DNA of 64,000 nt from Pelagimonas sp. (GTDB lineage Bacteria; Pseudomonadota; Alphaproteobacteria; Rhodobacterales; Rhodobacteraceae): positions 44,284 to 108,283 of the forward strand of contig JAOARX010000004.1 of the NCBI GenBank assembly GCA_025210345.1, in the 5' to 3' direction. A program made the translations under genes and the position numbers. The notes beneath the pieces were generated by a model that saw nothing but the letters and a program-made list of their open reading frames with translations, had not been told where the DNA came from and made no database searches. This document shows positions 25,396 to 35,172 of this stretch, piece by piece; positions within the stretch are counted from its first letter, which is position 1, and every line of letters begins with the position of its first letter.

Positions 25396-26746
25396 GTGGA
25401 GAGTTCATACCCTATCCGAAGTCTACGACTTCGCATCCGGCCTTTCCAAACCAAGGTCAGAGTTTGGTTCCGGCTTTCCGTTTCTTTCTTTCAAGGATGT
25501 TTTCTACAACCGGTTCGTGCCCAAGGCGCTGGATAACTTGGTCCAATCGAGTGATGCCGAACGCAAGAAATGTTCGATCAAACGGGGCGATGTATTTCTT
25601 ACGCGAACCAGCGAAACCATGGATGAATTGGGCATGAGCTGCGTGTCTCTTTCCAATGTTCCCGATGCCACGTTCAACGGCTTTACCAAACGGCTCCGCC
25701 CCAAGGATGAGAATTACATACTGCCGGAGTATGCGGGCTACTTCTTCAGCAGTCCGTATTTCAGGCAATCGGTCAACGCGATGTCTACAATGTCCACGAG
25801 GGCCAGTTTGAACAACGACATGCTATCGAGACTAGAAATCGTTGTTCCAGAACAAGGCGAGCAGTTGCGCATTGCCAATGTGCTAAAACCACTCGATGAT
25901 AAAATCGAACTGAACCGACAGATGAATGAGACGTTAGAAGAGATGGCGCGAGCGCTGTTTCGGGATTGGTTCGTTGATTTCGGCCCCATCCGCCGCAAGA
26001 TGGAAGGCGCAACCGACCCCTCCATCATCATGGGCAGCGCCTTCCCCCCCGACAAAGCCGCCTCCCTCGCACCGCTATTTCCCTCCAAGCTTGGAGCTGA
26101 TGGCTTGCCAGAGCGTTGGGTAACAACGCGAACAGAAGACGTCGCGTTAAAAATCGCAATGGGTCCGTTCGGTTCAAACATTAAGGTTTCCACTTTCGTT
26201 GACGCAGGCGTGCCCATCATCAGTGGACACCACTTGCACGGAACATTTTTGAAGCATGGTGATCATAAGTTCATCACCGAGGAGCACGCAGATCGCCTCA
26301 AGAACTCGAATGTATTTGAGGGAGACATCATTTTCACGCATGCGGGGACTATCGGCCAAGTTTCGATGATTGGGTCAGGAGGGGACCACGAACGCTTCGT
26401 GGTTTCTCAGCGACAGTTTTTCTTGCGACCAGATCAAACAAAGGTTTCTCCGTTTTTCCTATTGATGTTCTATAAGTCTGCGAAGGGGCAGCACGAGCTA
26501 TTGGCCAACGCTTCACAAGTTGGCGTGCCCTCCATCGCTCGGCCATCATCGCACCTCAAAAGCATCGAGTTTTGCTTACCAGCCATGGAAGTAATGACTT
26601 CCTTTGAAAACACGGTAGGGCCGCTCTTCGCGAAAATGGCGGCCAACGAACAAGGAACCCAAACCCTTGCCAAGATGCGCGACCTCCTCCTGCCCAAACT
26701 CATGTCTGGCGAAATCCGCCTTGCCAACACCGGAGACGAACTTTGA
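25388..26746 (+). CDS. hsdS: Type I restriction-modification specificity subunit HsdS
   Basis: 452 residues with two target-recognition domains (about 1-150 and 225-400). Each is followed by a conserved coiled helix, seen as [18 protein letters not shown] in the middle and as the [12 protein letters not shown] ending. The two domains read the two halves of the DNA site. The start is the ATG overlapping the end of hsdM; a frame further upstream lies inside hsdM. The stop overlaps the TTG start of the SIR2 gene as TTGA. Confidence 0.93.
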   Translation: MPEWRVHTLSEVYDFASGLSKPRSEFGSGFPFLSFKDVFYNRFVPKALDNLVQSSDAERKKCSIKRGDVFLTRTSETMDELGMSCVSLSNVPDATFNGFTKRLRPKDENYILPEYAGYFFSSPYFRQSVNAMSTMSTRASLNNDMLSRLEIVVPEQGEQLRIANVLKPLDDKIELNRQMNETLEEMARALFRDWFVDFGPIRRKMEGATDPSIIMGSAFPPDKAASLAPLFPSKLGADGLPERWVTTRTEDVALKIAMGPFGSNIKVSTFVDAGVPIISGHHLHGTFLKHGDHKFITEEHADRLKNSNVFEGDIIFTHAGTIGQVSMIGSGGDHERFVVSQRQFFLRPDQTKVSPFFLLMFYKSAKGQHELLANASQVGVPSIARPSSHLKSIEFCLPAMEVMTSFENTVGPLFAKMAANEQGTQTLAKMRDLLLPKLMSGEIRLANTGDEL

Positions 26747-27780
26747 AAGACTATTTTCTAAACAAGATTGTTGATGACCTTGACGAACAGGGGCGCGTTA
26801 AGGTCGCAGGTCATGAGTGGCAAAACTCAGCTGTTTTCGAAAATATGGACCCGGTCGCTTTCGAGGAGCATGTAAACGCCGCATTGACGGAACGTGTCAC
26901 CTTGGCAAAGGAGCGAGCAGCTGCGTTTCTAGAGCAAACTGGAAGCCGCGAAAACTTCGAACTGCTTTGCGAACGCGTGCAGAGAAATGTGGTTATGCCG
27001 TTTGTTGGTGCTGGCATGTCCATTAGTTCTGGTTTCCCCTTGTGGGGAGATTTTCTTCTCCGTCTCTCGGACGATGACGCAAATCTGAAATCACGTGTGC
27101 AGCAACACCTTGAAAATAGCCGATTTGAAGATGCGGCGCAGGAGGTTGCAGATGCGATTGGGGACGAAGCATTTACGAATGATATTCACGCCCATTTAGG
27201 GCGCTCCAGACGGGACCCAGATGGACCTGTCCAATTGCTCCCTATGGTTTTTCGTCGCGGCTGCATTACGACCAATCTGGATGAGGTCTTAGAGCGTGTC
27301 TATCGCGCCCAGAACGCCGTATTCAGCAGTGAACCATGCGGCGAGCAGTTGAAAAATCTTCAAGGTTTCATCAACCCTGACGACAATGTTCTTTTTAAGC
27401 TTCATGGAACTGCGGTACATCCCAACGGTCGGATTTTGACACGCAACGAATATCAAAGAGCCTATGGCAATGACATTGCACTGTCGGACCTTCTGACTCG
27501 TCTAACCGGCAACAAGCATTTGCTCTTCTTGGGCTGCAGCCTTTCAGCAGATCGGACACTTCAGGCGTTGACCGAGATCAATCAAACTGCTGGTGTTAAT
27601 ACACCTTCGCATTCCGCATTTCTTCCTTTGTCCGAGAATACTGACCGACTTGGGCGTAGACAGCAATTAAATGCAGCGAATATTCACCCGATCTGGTATC
27701 CGCATGAGCCCGGAGAGGATCATGATCAGCCAATCGAAGATTTGCTTGTTTGTATGATCGAGGGTGGTTTGGATGACTAA
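26743..27780 (+). CDS. SIR2-domain protein encoded within the restriction operon
   Basis: 345 residues. An N-terminal region (1-75) with no recognised domain precedes a SIR2-like domain: the NAD-binding VGAGMS (88-93), the TTNLD motif (176-180) and KLHG with His221. These are the positions used by bacterial SIR2 NADases, so the active site appears intact. No zinc-finger insertion of deacetylase sirtuins is seen. It starts at TTG with GGAG seven bases upstream, overlapping the hsdS stop by four bases, which couples the two. In known systems (Thoeris ThsA, DSR, SIR2-HerA) such domains deplete NAD after phage sensing. That role is inferred here. Confidence 0.85.
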   Translation: MKDYFLNKIVDDLDEQGRVKVAGHEWQNSAVFENMDPVAFEEHVNAALTERVTLAKERAAAFLEQTGSRENFELLCERVQRNVVMPFVGAGMSISSGFPLWGDFLLRLSDDDANLKSRVQQHLENSRFEDAAQEVADAIGDEAFTNDIHAHLGRSRRDPDGPVQLLPMVFRRGCITTNLDEVLERVYRAQNAVFSSEPCGEQLKNLQGFINPDDNVLFKLHGTAVHPNGRILTRNEYQRAYGNDIALSDLLTRLTGNKHLLFLGCSLSADRTLQALTEINQTAGVNTPSHSAFLPLSENTDRLGRRQQLNAANIHPIWYPHEPGEDHDQPIEDLLVCMIEGGLDD

Positions 27781-27810
27781 ACTCTATCGCTTTGTAACTT
27801 TGGTCATGAC

Positions 27811-30800
27811 ATGAGCCTTTTTTCCGAAGACCTCATCGAACAGGCCGTTCTAGGCTTGATACAAGAGCTTGGCTGGCGCTTGGAAGACCCACAGAACATC
27901 GCACCGGATGGAAACAATCGGCAACGCGGAGCATATGGCGAGGTAATTCTTGAGGGTTTGCTGGAAGCCGCTGCTCGGCGGTTGAACCCTGATATTCCTG
28001 AAGAAGCTCTGCAGTCTGCCCTTCGTCAAGTCCAGATCTCAGAAACCCCTTCCTTGATCGAAGAAAACCGCCGCATTCATCGGCTGTTAGTCGATGGGAT
28101 CGACGTCGAATATCGCCGCCCCGATGGCTCTATCAAGGGCGATAAGGTGCGCCTGATCGACTTTGCCGAACCTACGAACAACGACCTGATGGTCACGAAC
28201 CAGTTCACCGTGGTTGAAAGCGGCCATAATCGTCGCCCGGATGTGGTGGCCTTTGTTAATGGCCTGCCTTTGGTTGTGATCGAGCTAAAGAACGCGGCCA
28301 GTGAGAACGCAACGATTGAGGACGCTTTCAATCAGCTTCAAACTTACAAAAGCCAAATCCCCTCGCTCTTCCGCACGAACGCTGCGCTGATCACGTCTGA
28401 CGGTTTGCTAGCGCGTATTGGGTCGCTGAGCGCAGGTCAGGATCGCTTCATGCCATGGCGTACTGTCACCGGCGCTGGGGATGATTTCACGCCTGAAGGG
28501 CCGAAGGAGATGGAGACGCTCATTCGCGGTGTGTTGCAGCCCGAGAATTTGCTGCAATTGGTGCGTGATTTCACTGTGTTTGGCGACAAGGGAGACGGCG
28601 TCTTCAAGATCATTGGTGGCTACCACCAATTCCATGGAGCCCGGAAAGCGTTGTCCAGTGCCGTCGATGCTGTCAGTGCCGACGGAGACCGTAAGGTCGG
28701 GGTGATTTGGCATACACAGGGTTCAGGTAAAAGTTTCCTTATGGCATTCTTTGCCGGGCTTCTGGTCCGTGCGCCTGAGCTGAAAAACCCGACAATCCTC
28801 GTGGTGACCGACCGCAATGATCTGGATGACCAACTATACGGGACGTTCTCGCTTTGTCGTGACTTAATCCGGCAGACGCCGGAACAAATCGAGGACCGTG
28901 AAGACTTGCGGGAAAAACTGGATCGTCAATCTGGAGGGGTTATATTTTCAACCCTGCAGAAGTTCTCACCCATGGCAGGGGAAGAAGACTTTCCTATGCT
29001 CTCGGAACGACGGAATATCATTGTGCTCGCAGACGAAGCACACCGAAGCCAGTATGGGTTTGATGCCAAGCTCGACCGGGCTACAGGTGCACGGCGGTAT
29101 GGGTATGCGCACTATCTGCGTCAGGCACTTCCAAATGCTTCCTTCGCGGGGTTCACAGGGACACCCATCGAGGCTGCTGACGTCAATACACCCGCCGTGT
29201 TTGGCGAGTACGTTGACATCTACGACATTAGCCGAGCGGTCGAAGACAAAGCCACCGTCCCAATCTACTATGAGAGCCGTCTCGCACGGGTCGAGTTAGA
29301 ACAGGAAAAGCTGCCAGAGATCGATGCAGCTGTTGATGCGCTATTCGACGATGAAACACTCTCAGAGCAGGAGAAAGCCAAGTCCAACTGGAGCAGTGTT
29401 GAACGGCTGGTAGGTGCTCCTTTGAGGCTTGAAAAAGTTGCTCAGGATATCGTGACCCACTTTGAAAACCGGACAGAAAGTATGCCCGGAAAGGGTATGA
29501 TCGTCTGCATGAGCCGGGCTATTTGCGTTGATCTATACAGTGAGATTGTAGCCCTGCGACCAGACTGGCATTCCGGGGATGACAAAGAAGGGGTGGTCAA
29601 AGTTGTCATGACGGGGTCTGCTTCAGACCCTTTGGATTGGCAGCAGCACATCGGTAGCAAGATGCGCCGTGACCTTTTGGCCAAACGGGCACGTGATCCT
29701 AATGACCCCCTGAGACTGGTCATCGTTCGCGATATGTGGCTGACTGGTTTCGATGCGCCAAGCATGCACACAATGTATATCGACAAACCCATGCGCGGTC
29801 ATGGTCTTATGCAGGCCATCGCCCGCGTGAACCGTGTTTTCAAAGATAAGCCCGGTGGTTTGGTTGTCGACTATATCGGCATCGGCCAGAACCTGAAAAA
29901 TGCTCTTCAACACTATACGGCCAGCGATCGCGATCAGACCGGGATCGATGAGGAAGAAGCAGTCGCTACCCTGCAAGAGCTTGTTGAAAGGTGTCAAGAC
30001 TTCTTCTCCGGCTTCGATTATCGCGCAGGTATCGACGGTGCGCCCCAAGAACGCTTGCAGGCTCTCGCGGGGGCAATCGAATGGACACTGGAAAAACAGA
30101 AAGCCAGTGCAGATGAGGAGAAAGACGAGCAGGCCAAGAAAGCCGCACTTAACTACTACGCTGACCTGATTGCGAACTTGTTCAAGGCCTTCGCATTGGC
30201 ATCAGCCAGTGACTACGCACAATCGGTCAAAGAAGAGGTTGGCTTTTTCCAAGCCGTGCGAGCCGCGCTGACAAAAACATCTCCAAAATCAGGATTTAGC
30301 AAACGAGAGAAAGAGTTTGCCGTCGGACAGCTCATTTCCGACGCCATTGCCGACGCAAGCATCATCGACGTTTTGGCAGCAGCGGGCATGAAGACGCCGG
30401 AAATCTCGGTTTTATCGGAAGAGTTTTTGGCCGAAATACAGAACATGGAGCACAAGAACCTTGCTCTGGAGGCGCTTAAGAAACTCTTGGCGGGTGAAAT
30501 TAAAGCTCGTGGGCAAAAGAATGTTGTGGAAGCGAAAGCCTTCTCCGAACGCCTAGAAGCGGCAGTGGCTCGCTATCACGCAAACGCCATCACGAGTCTT
30601 GAGGTGATCCAAGAGTTGATCGACATGGCCAAGGATTTGAACGCATCTGTTCAACGTGGCAATGAGCTTGGCTTGGGCGAGGAAGAACTCGCATTCTACG
30701 ATGCGCTTGCACAAAACCAGAGCGCAGTCGAAATGATGGGTAACGAAGAGCTGCGCAAGATTGCGCATGTGTTGGTCGAGCAACTACAGAAGAATGTCAC

Positions 30801-30951
30801 GGTTGACTGGCACCTCAAGGAAAGCGCCCGAGCAAAGCTGCGTGTTTTGGTGCGGCGCATCTTAAAGCAACATGGTTACCCACCTGATCTCGCACCCGTT
30901 GCAATAAATACAGTCCTTAGCCAAGCCGAAACGCTTTTACGCTGGTCCTAG
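27811..30951 (+). CDS. hsdR: Type I restriction endonuclease subunit HsdR
   Basis: 1046 residues. The N-terminal PD-(D/E)xK nuclease is seen as [10 protein letters not shown] followed by VVIELKNA (about 138-157). Next is the SF2 translocase with Walker A TQGSGKS (about 301-307), the DEAH-type box ADEAH (about 407) and motif VI region [12 protein letters not shown] (about 665-680). A C-terminal helical domain binds the methylase. It cuts DNA far from unmethylated sites after ATP-driven translocation. Thirty bases separate it from the SIR2 gene. All motifs are intact. Confidence 0.95.
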   Translation: MSLFSEDLIEQAVLGLIQELGWRLEDPQNIAPDGNNRQRGAYGEVILEGLLEAAARRLNPDIPEEALQSALRQVQISETPSLIEENRRIHRLLVDGIDVEYRRPDGSIKGDKVRLIDFAEPTNNDLMVTNQFTVVESGHNRRPDVVAFVNGLPLVVIELKNAASENATIEDAFNQLQTYKSQIPSLFRTNAALITSDGLLARIGSLSAGQDRFMPWRTVTGAGDDFTPEGPKEMETLIRGVLQPENLLQLVRDFTVFGDKGDGVFKIIGGYHQFHGARKALSSAVDAVSADGDRKVGVIWHTQGSGKSFLMAFFAGLLVRAPELKNPTILVVTDRNDLDDQLYGTFSLCRDLIRQTPEQIEDREDLREKLDRQSGGVIFSTLQKFSPMAGEEDFPMLSERRNIIVLADEAHRSQYGFDAKLDRATGARRYGYAHYLRQALPNASFAGFTGTPIEAADVNTPAVFGEYVDIYDISRAVEDKATVPIYYESRLARVELEQEKLPEIDAAVDALFDDETLSEQEKAKSNWSSVERLVGAPLRLEKVAQDIVTHFENRTESMPGKGMIVCMSRAICVDLYSEIVALRPDWHSGDDKEGVVKVVMTGSASDPLDWQQHIGSKMRRDLLAKRARDPNDPLRLVIVRDMWLTGFDAPSMHTMYIDKPMRGHGLMQAIARVNRVFKDKPGGLVVDYIGIGQNLKNALQHYTASDRDQTGIDEEEAVATLQELVERCQDFFSGFDYRAGIDGAPQERLQALAGAIEWTLEKQKASADEEKDEQAKKAALNYYADLIANLFKAFALASASDYAQSVKEEVGFFQAVRAALTKTSPKSGFSKREKEFAVGQLISDAIADASIIDVLAAAGMKTPEISVLSEEFLAEIQNMEHKNLALEALKKLLAGEIKARGQKNVVEAKAFSERLEAAVARYHANAITSLEVIQELIDMAKDLNASVQRGNELGLGEEELAFYDALAQNQSAVEMMGNEELRKIAHVLVEQLQKNVTVDWHLKESARAKLRVLVRRILKQHGYPPDLAPVAINTVLSQAETLLRWS

Positions 30952-31030
30952 CTTCGGGCGCGCAGCGAAACAGGGGGGCGGTTACGAGGATCGTTTTTGA
31001 GCGACTCGCTAGAAATTGGAAACTCGAGTG

Positions 31031-31046
31031 CTGCAACTGGTTGCAA
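31031..31046. repeat. 16-bp palindrome, copy 3
   Basis: CTGCAACTGGTTGCAA, one mismatch from a perfect dyad, 80 bases after the hsdR stop. Confidence 0.55.
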
Positions 31047-31055
31047 CAAATCCCC

Positions 31056-31071
31056 ATGCAACTGGTTGCAG
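31056..31071. repeat. 16-bp palindrome, copy 4
   Basis: ATGCAACTGGTTGCAG. It lies 25 bases (start to start) after copy 3 and shares its TGCAACTGGTTGCA core. Confidence 0.55.
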
Positions 31072-31156
31072 TAGCTGACGGCTATTTTTCTTTAGGCGGG
31101 TTTTTTGGCGGGTATATTTGTTAGACCTCGATTTATTGAACGAAATCAACAGTAAG

Positions 31157-31246
31157 TGGCGGAGCGGAAGGGATTCGAACCCTCGAGACGGTTTCCCGCC
31201 TACACACTTTCCAGGCGTGCGCCTTCGACCACTCGGCCACCGCTCC
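31157..31246 (-). tRNA. tRNA-Ser (anticodon GGA)
   Basis: 90 bases with encoded CCA, a long variable arm (typical of serine tRNAs) and T-loop GGTTCGAATC. The acceptor stem GGAGCGG pairs with CCGCTCC, and the anticodon loop reads CTGGAAA. It bounds the island on the right; its 3' end faces the restriction operon, the usual side for tRNA-targeted insertions. Confidence 0.95.
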
Positions 31247-31320
31247 GTCGACCGCTTTAGCGCGGGTTGGGGGGCGGCTGCAAGCAGATTTCCGTTAATC
31301 TGCTTGCGTGATCTCAGTTT

Positions 31321-32949
31321 CTAGCTGCTCACCTGTTCGCGCAGGATCGATGCCGTCAGCGAGATCATCAGGTAGATGCCGCCAAAGATCAGGAACGCCA
31401 GGATGGTGTTCTCAAAACTGCGCGGATAGCTGGGGTCCTGCGACGCGACGGGTTCAACCGACGTCGTCAGATAGCGCGCCTGGCTATCCGCGTCGCGGCG
31501 GGCCTGCTCAAGCCGCTCAAGGGCGGTTTGCAGCATCATGTCGCGCGTGGCGAGATCCGCTTCGGCCAATTTGATCTGCACGGCATTTTCCGCAAGCGAT
31601 TCGCCGCTCGTGGTGTTGGTGGTCATTTCGGCGTTCAGCTCGGCCAAGAGATCTTCTAGGCGGCGCACATCCCCGCGCGCGCCGTCAACCTTGGCGCGGT
31701 TCGGTCGGGCGTTGTCCAGAAGTGCCTGAAGTTGCAGCTTTTTCTCCTGAAGTTGCAGCTCATAGGTGTTGATCTGCTGGCGCAGCGCGGCAATGCGGGC
31801 TTCGGGGTCAACAATATTGGCCTCAAGTTGCATGCGCACGAGTTTCTCTTGCGCTTCACGGCGATCCGCGCGTGCCTTTTCAAGCCCCTGCTCCGCATCC
31901 TCAACAGCGCTTGAGCGCTTGCGTAAAGACAGGTTGTCGACACGTTCTTCGGCGTAGCCAATCAAAGCCTTGCTGAACACAGTCGCCGTTTCGGGATCCG
32001 CGGCAGAGATTTCCATCTTGATGACCCCTTCGGCCGGGTCAAATCCGATGATGATATTGCGCTTGTACAGCTTGTAAGCCTGTTCGTTCGAGGCATCCGC
32101 CGCCAATCTTTGGATCGGGTCAATGCCCTCTTGTTGGAAGTGCTGTTTAAAGCCGACATCCGCATCAAGGCGTAGCATCGCATCTTTGGACGTCAAATAG
32201 CTTTGAACCGCGATGGCATCCTGACTGGTGGCGAATTGCGTGCCCGAAAACAGGGATCCCATTGATCCGGCGCCAGCTGCGCTTTCGGCCTTTAGGATCA
32301 GGAATTCGGATTTCGTCGCATACATCGGCGTGGCCACAACGTAGAAATAGTAGCCTGCGATGAGTGTTGGCAGCATCACAAAGAACGCCAGCCGCGTCAG
32401 CAGCAGCATCATCTTCTTGCGACGGCGGGCGCTCAGCTCTTTTTGAATTTTCGAAATTTCGGCCGCGCGACGCTCGGCCGGGCTGGCCAGTTCGGTCGTG
32501 GGCAGCTGCTCTTTCGGTGGGTCCATCGTTTGTGGCAGCTGAACACGTTCTTTTGCCGCGGGCGGCGGGGGCGGTTGGTTTTCCCCCGGTTGCACCAGTT
32601 CCAGCGTGTTTGTGCGCTGGAACGGATCAATTCCCCGTTCACGTAGCAGACGCACGGCATCGAAATCAGAGGTGGGTGCAATACCGTGTTTCTGCGCCAC
32701 GCGGCGGGCCATCCGCAATTGGCGGCCGGTCAGACCTTCGCGGCGAATGGCATCTATATCGGTTTCACCTCTCACTTCGCTTGCGGAAGAGACCATCCCT
32801 TTGCGCAATTGGGCCTCTTGGGTCGCGGGCTCTGACCGGGGGGCTGGAGGCGTGGCGGGCTGCGACGTGGGAGGCGTCTCAGAAGCGGGTGCAGCGGCGG
32901 AATCGGGCCTGCGGATACGGAACTTCTTAGCCTTGGGTTTCGTAGTCAT
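31321..32949 (-). CDS. Capsule polysaccharide export inner-membrane protein, KpsE/Wzz-like
   Basis: 542 residues. A Pro/Ala-rich cytoplasmic N-terminus of about 170 residues includes GLTGRQLRMARRVAQKHGI, a block shared by RkpR-type proteins. Then come a membrane helix (about 180-205), a long periplasmic coiled coil with heptad-like Leu/Glu/Gln runs (330-480), and a C-terminal membrane helix (about 515-537). This is the polysaccharide co-polymerase layout used in ABC-type capsule export. The start is ATG 32949, overlapping the kpsT stop by 23 bases. No permease (kpsM) or outer-membrane gene is in the window. Confidence 0.82.
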   Translation of the reverse strand: MTTKPKAKKFRIRRPDSAAAPASETPPTSQPATPPAPRSEPATQEAQLRKGMVSSASEVRGETDIDAIRREGLTGRQLRMARRVAQKHGIAPTSDFDAVRLLRERGIDPFQRTNTLELVQPGENQPPPPPAAKERVQLPQTMDPPKEQLPTTELASPAERRAAEISKIQKELSARRRKKMMLLLTRLAFFVMLPTLIAGYYFYVVATPMYATKSEFLILKAESAAGAGSMGSLFSGTQFATSQDAIAVQSYLTSKDAMLRLDADVGFKQHFQQEGIDPIQRLAADASNEQAYKLYKRNIIIGFDPAEGVIKMEISAADPETATVFSKALIGYAEERVDNLSLRKRSSAVEDAEQGLEKARADRREAQEKLVRMQLEANIVDPEARIAALRQQINTYELQLQEKKLQLQALLDNARPNRAKVDGARGDVRRLEDLLAELNAEMTTNTTSGESLAENAVQIKLAEADLATRDMMLQTALERLEQARRDADSQARYLTTSVEPVASQDPSYPRSFENTILAFLIFGGIYLMISLTASILREQVSS

Positions 32950-33586
32950 AGAGCTGTTTCGCTTCTTCCAAGGTGTCAAACATATGCAGGCTGCCGTTCA
33001 TCAGAACCGCGGCCTTGCGTGCAAATTTTTCCAGGATTTTGGGCTGGTGTGATACGATGATGATCGTGGTTGTGCGCAGCCTGTCAGCCAGCACATCCCC
33101 AGCGCGTTTGTTGAATTCGACGTCGGTCGAGTTTGGCATGCCCTCATCGATCAGGTACATGTCAAAGTCCAACGCCAGCATCAGTGAAAAGGTAAACCGC
33201 GCACGCATCCCGGATGAATAGGTGCCAATCGGCTGATCGAAATACTCTTTCAGGCCGCACAACCAGCGGCAAAAGGATTCCACGTAATCGGGGTCCAATC
33301 CGTACATGCGTGCGATGAAACGTGCGTTTTCGCGGGCTGAGATTTTGGAAACCACGCCCCCCATGAACCCCAGCGGGAACGATATTCGGCACCCCCGGCG
33401 AATTTCACCTTCGTCGGGTTTTTCAAGGCCCGCCATCATTTTGATCAGGGTGGATTTGCCCGTGCCATTGGGGGCGAGGATGCCCAGGGATTCGCCGATT
33501 TCAACACGGAAGGACACGCGATCAAGGATCACCTTGCGCTGTACCCCGGTCCAGAAGGACTTGCTGACCATGTCAAACTCTAACAT
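32927..33586 (-). CDS. Polysaccharide ABC transporter ATP-binding protein, KpsT-like
   Basis: 219 residues, the KpsT length. Walker A is APNGTGKS (38-45), the signature is YSSGMRARF (about 129-137) and Walker B is MYLIDEGMP (about 150-158); the SSGM and DEGM forms are typical of polysaccharide exporters. The start is ATG 33586 with AAAGG seven bases upstream; an in-frame start at 33610 is less supported. It powers export of capsule chains with KpsM and KpsE; only KpsE is adjacent. Confidence 0.86.
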   Translation of the reverse strand: MLEFDMVSKSFWTGVQRKVILDRVSFRVEIGESLGILAPNGTGKSTLIKMMAGLEKPDEGEIRRGCRISFPLGFMGGVVSKISARENARFIARMYGLDPDYVESFCRWLCGLKEYFDQPIGTYSSGMRARFTFSLMLALDFDMYLIDEGMPNSTDVEFNKRAGDVLADRLRTTTIIIVSHQPKILEKFARKAAVLMNGSLHMFDTLEEAKQLYDYETQG

Positions 33587-33674
33587 CAGGATGCCTTTGT
33601 TACCCGCCATCTCCCCTTGTGGGGATGAAACTTAGCTAGAAGGTAAATTTGTCTACATTATGGCCCCCAACGGA

Positions 33675-33709
33675 AACAAAAACAACGAAGGCCCCGCTTT
33701 GGGGCCTTC
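33675..33709 (-). terminator. Intrinsic terminator of nhaA
   Basis: GAAGGCCCC and GGGGCCTTC form a nine-pair perfect stem with a five-base loop. On the minus strand it is followed by GTTGTTTTTGTTT. It lies 45 bases after the nhaA stop. Confidence 0.85.
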
Positions 33710-33753
33710 ACTAGCAATAATTCGTAAACGAATTCACCTATAGGGCGAGTTTT

Positions 33754-35037
33754 CTACAGGTCGTGTTTCTCGACCCGCAGCAGTTTGCCGGAAATGATCG
33801 CGACCACCGCCGCCCCAAAGCTGAGAAGCGCGCCCATCTTGGCTGCATCCTGCACAAGGCCCGGCTCAAAGGCGACCGAGGCAACAAACAGCGACACGGT
33901 AAAGCCGATCGCCGCGACAAAGCCGATGACGATCAGGTCAATCAGGCGCATGCCTTCGGGGATGCCCAGCCGCAACGGCACCGCGGCAATCCAGCCCATG
34001 ATGAAAATACCGATGGGTTTGCCGATCAACAGCCCCGCCAGCACCAGCCAGGTCGCGTCTCCCATGGCGCTGAACTGGACTCCTGCGTTCAGAAGGCCAA
34101 AGAAGAACAGGACAATCTCAACAGGGTGCTTCAACGCGTGTTCGATGGTGTTCAGCAGGTCATGCAGGTGTGTCTCGGCCTCGGCAAAGATGCCAAAGGC
34201 GCGGTCTGCGTGGGGGATTGTGGGGACAATCGGCAAGAGACCCAGCGCAGGGTGCAAACCGGACATCATAAAGCCATACCAGCTGGCGCAACCGGCGATC
34301 AGATAGGGCCAGAACGACAGGGTCTGACGCATCCAGGTCGAATTCGGGCGGTCCTGCTTGCCGCGGTCCATGCGGCGTGGCAGCCAGTTTGCAAAGACAA
34401 ACACCGCAATCGCCGCTGCGGCCGAGAACAACAGCCACTCTGGGGCCAGCTCACCCGAGGGATAAAAGATGGCCAGGATGATCAGACCGACAGCATCGTC
34501 CGCGATCGCCAGCAAAAGCAGGAACCGAACCGCCGGGTGTCCGCCGCCAAAAATCATACGCCCCACCAGATAGCTAAAGGCGATGTCGGTGGCGGTTGGG
34601 ATTGCCCAGCCATTCGCCACGGCATCATAAGTGTCCGATCCCATGATCAGCGCCAAACCCAGATAGACACCGATGGGGCCAAACATGCCGCCTGCGGTGG
34701 CGAACAGAGGCGTCGCCGCCTTTTTGCCGCGCAGGCTGCCGTTTTTGAGGATCACGGCCTCCCAGACTTCTTTGGCGGCGATGCCAAAGAACAGCGCCAT
34801 CAGGATGTCATTGACCAGATAATGCAGCGTCAGCGTCCGGTGCCCGTCATGCAGATGGCCGATCGGAGCGTGATCCCAGATCACGAATTCAACAAAGTGG
34901 TGATAGAGATCGGCCCAATAGTGGGGCTGTCCTGCCACCGGGGCAAGCACATCCATATTCGCCCAGATCAATGCGGAAACCGCACCGATAATAAGCAACA
35001 AAGAATAGTTTGTAAGAAAGTTCCAGACGCGATACAT
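33754..35037 (-). CDS. nhaA: Na+/H+ antiporter NhaA
   Basis: 427 residues, about 40 longer than the E. coli protein, with some twelve membrane helices. The ion-binding Asp pair is in LLAIADDAVGLI, and the conserved PTATDIAFSYLVGR precedes it. It exchanges two protons for one sodium ion across the inner membrane, which suits a marine bacterium. The start is ATG 35037 with AGGGGG four bases upstream; an upstream start is possible but lies in the leader. It is a single-gene unit with its own terminator. Confidence 0.93.
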   Translation of the reverse strand: MYRVWNFLTNYSLLLIIGAVSALIWANMDVLAPVAGQPHYWADLYHHFVEFVIWDHAPIGHLHDGHRTLTLHYLVNDILMALFFGIAAKEVWEAVILKNGSLRGKKAATPLFATAGGMFGPIGVYLGLALIMGSDTYDAVANGWAIPTATDIAFSYLVGRMIFGGGHPAVRFLLLLAIADDAVGLIILAIFYPSGELAPEWLLFSAAAAIAVFVFANWLPRRMDRGKQDRPNSTWMRQTLSFWPYLIAGCASWYGFMMSGLHPALGLLPIVPTIPHADRAFGIFAEAETHLHDLLNTIEHALKHPVEIVLFFFGLLNAGVQFSAMGDATWLVLAGLLIGKPIGIFIMGWIAAVPLRLGIPEGMRLIDLIVIGFVAAIGFTVSLFVASVAFEPGLVQDAAKMGALLSFGAAVVAIISGKLLRVEKHDL

Positions 35038-35172
35038 AGTGCCCCCTGTCGGCGTTCTTCGTTCTGTTTGCAATCCTTACCGAATTGTAACAGGCGGAGC
35101 AAATCTTTGCCCCGCCTCAACCTAAGTTCAAGTTGATTGGATGGAAGACCTGCGTTGCGTTTATGCACAGGT

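Noticed and set aside
23800..30951. Thoeris or SIR2-HerA system
   Set aside because: No TIR protein and no HerA-type helicase are present; the SIR2 gene is coupled to hsdS/hsdR instead.
23468..31071. CRISPR array
   Set aside because: The four palindromes are only 16 bases, in two distant pairs, without regular spacers, and no cas genes are present.
21588..31246. Integrase, transposase or duplicated tRNA end marking the island
   Set aside because: I looked for them on both strands and saw none; the island call rests on content and position only.
33675..33709. Terminator for the KpsT gene
   Set aside because: KpsT is transcribed away from it on the minus strand; the T tract and position fit nhaA.
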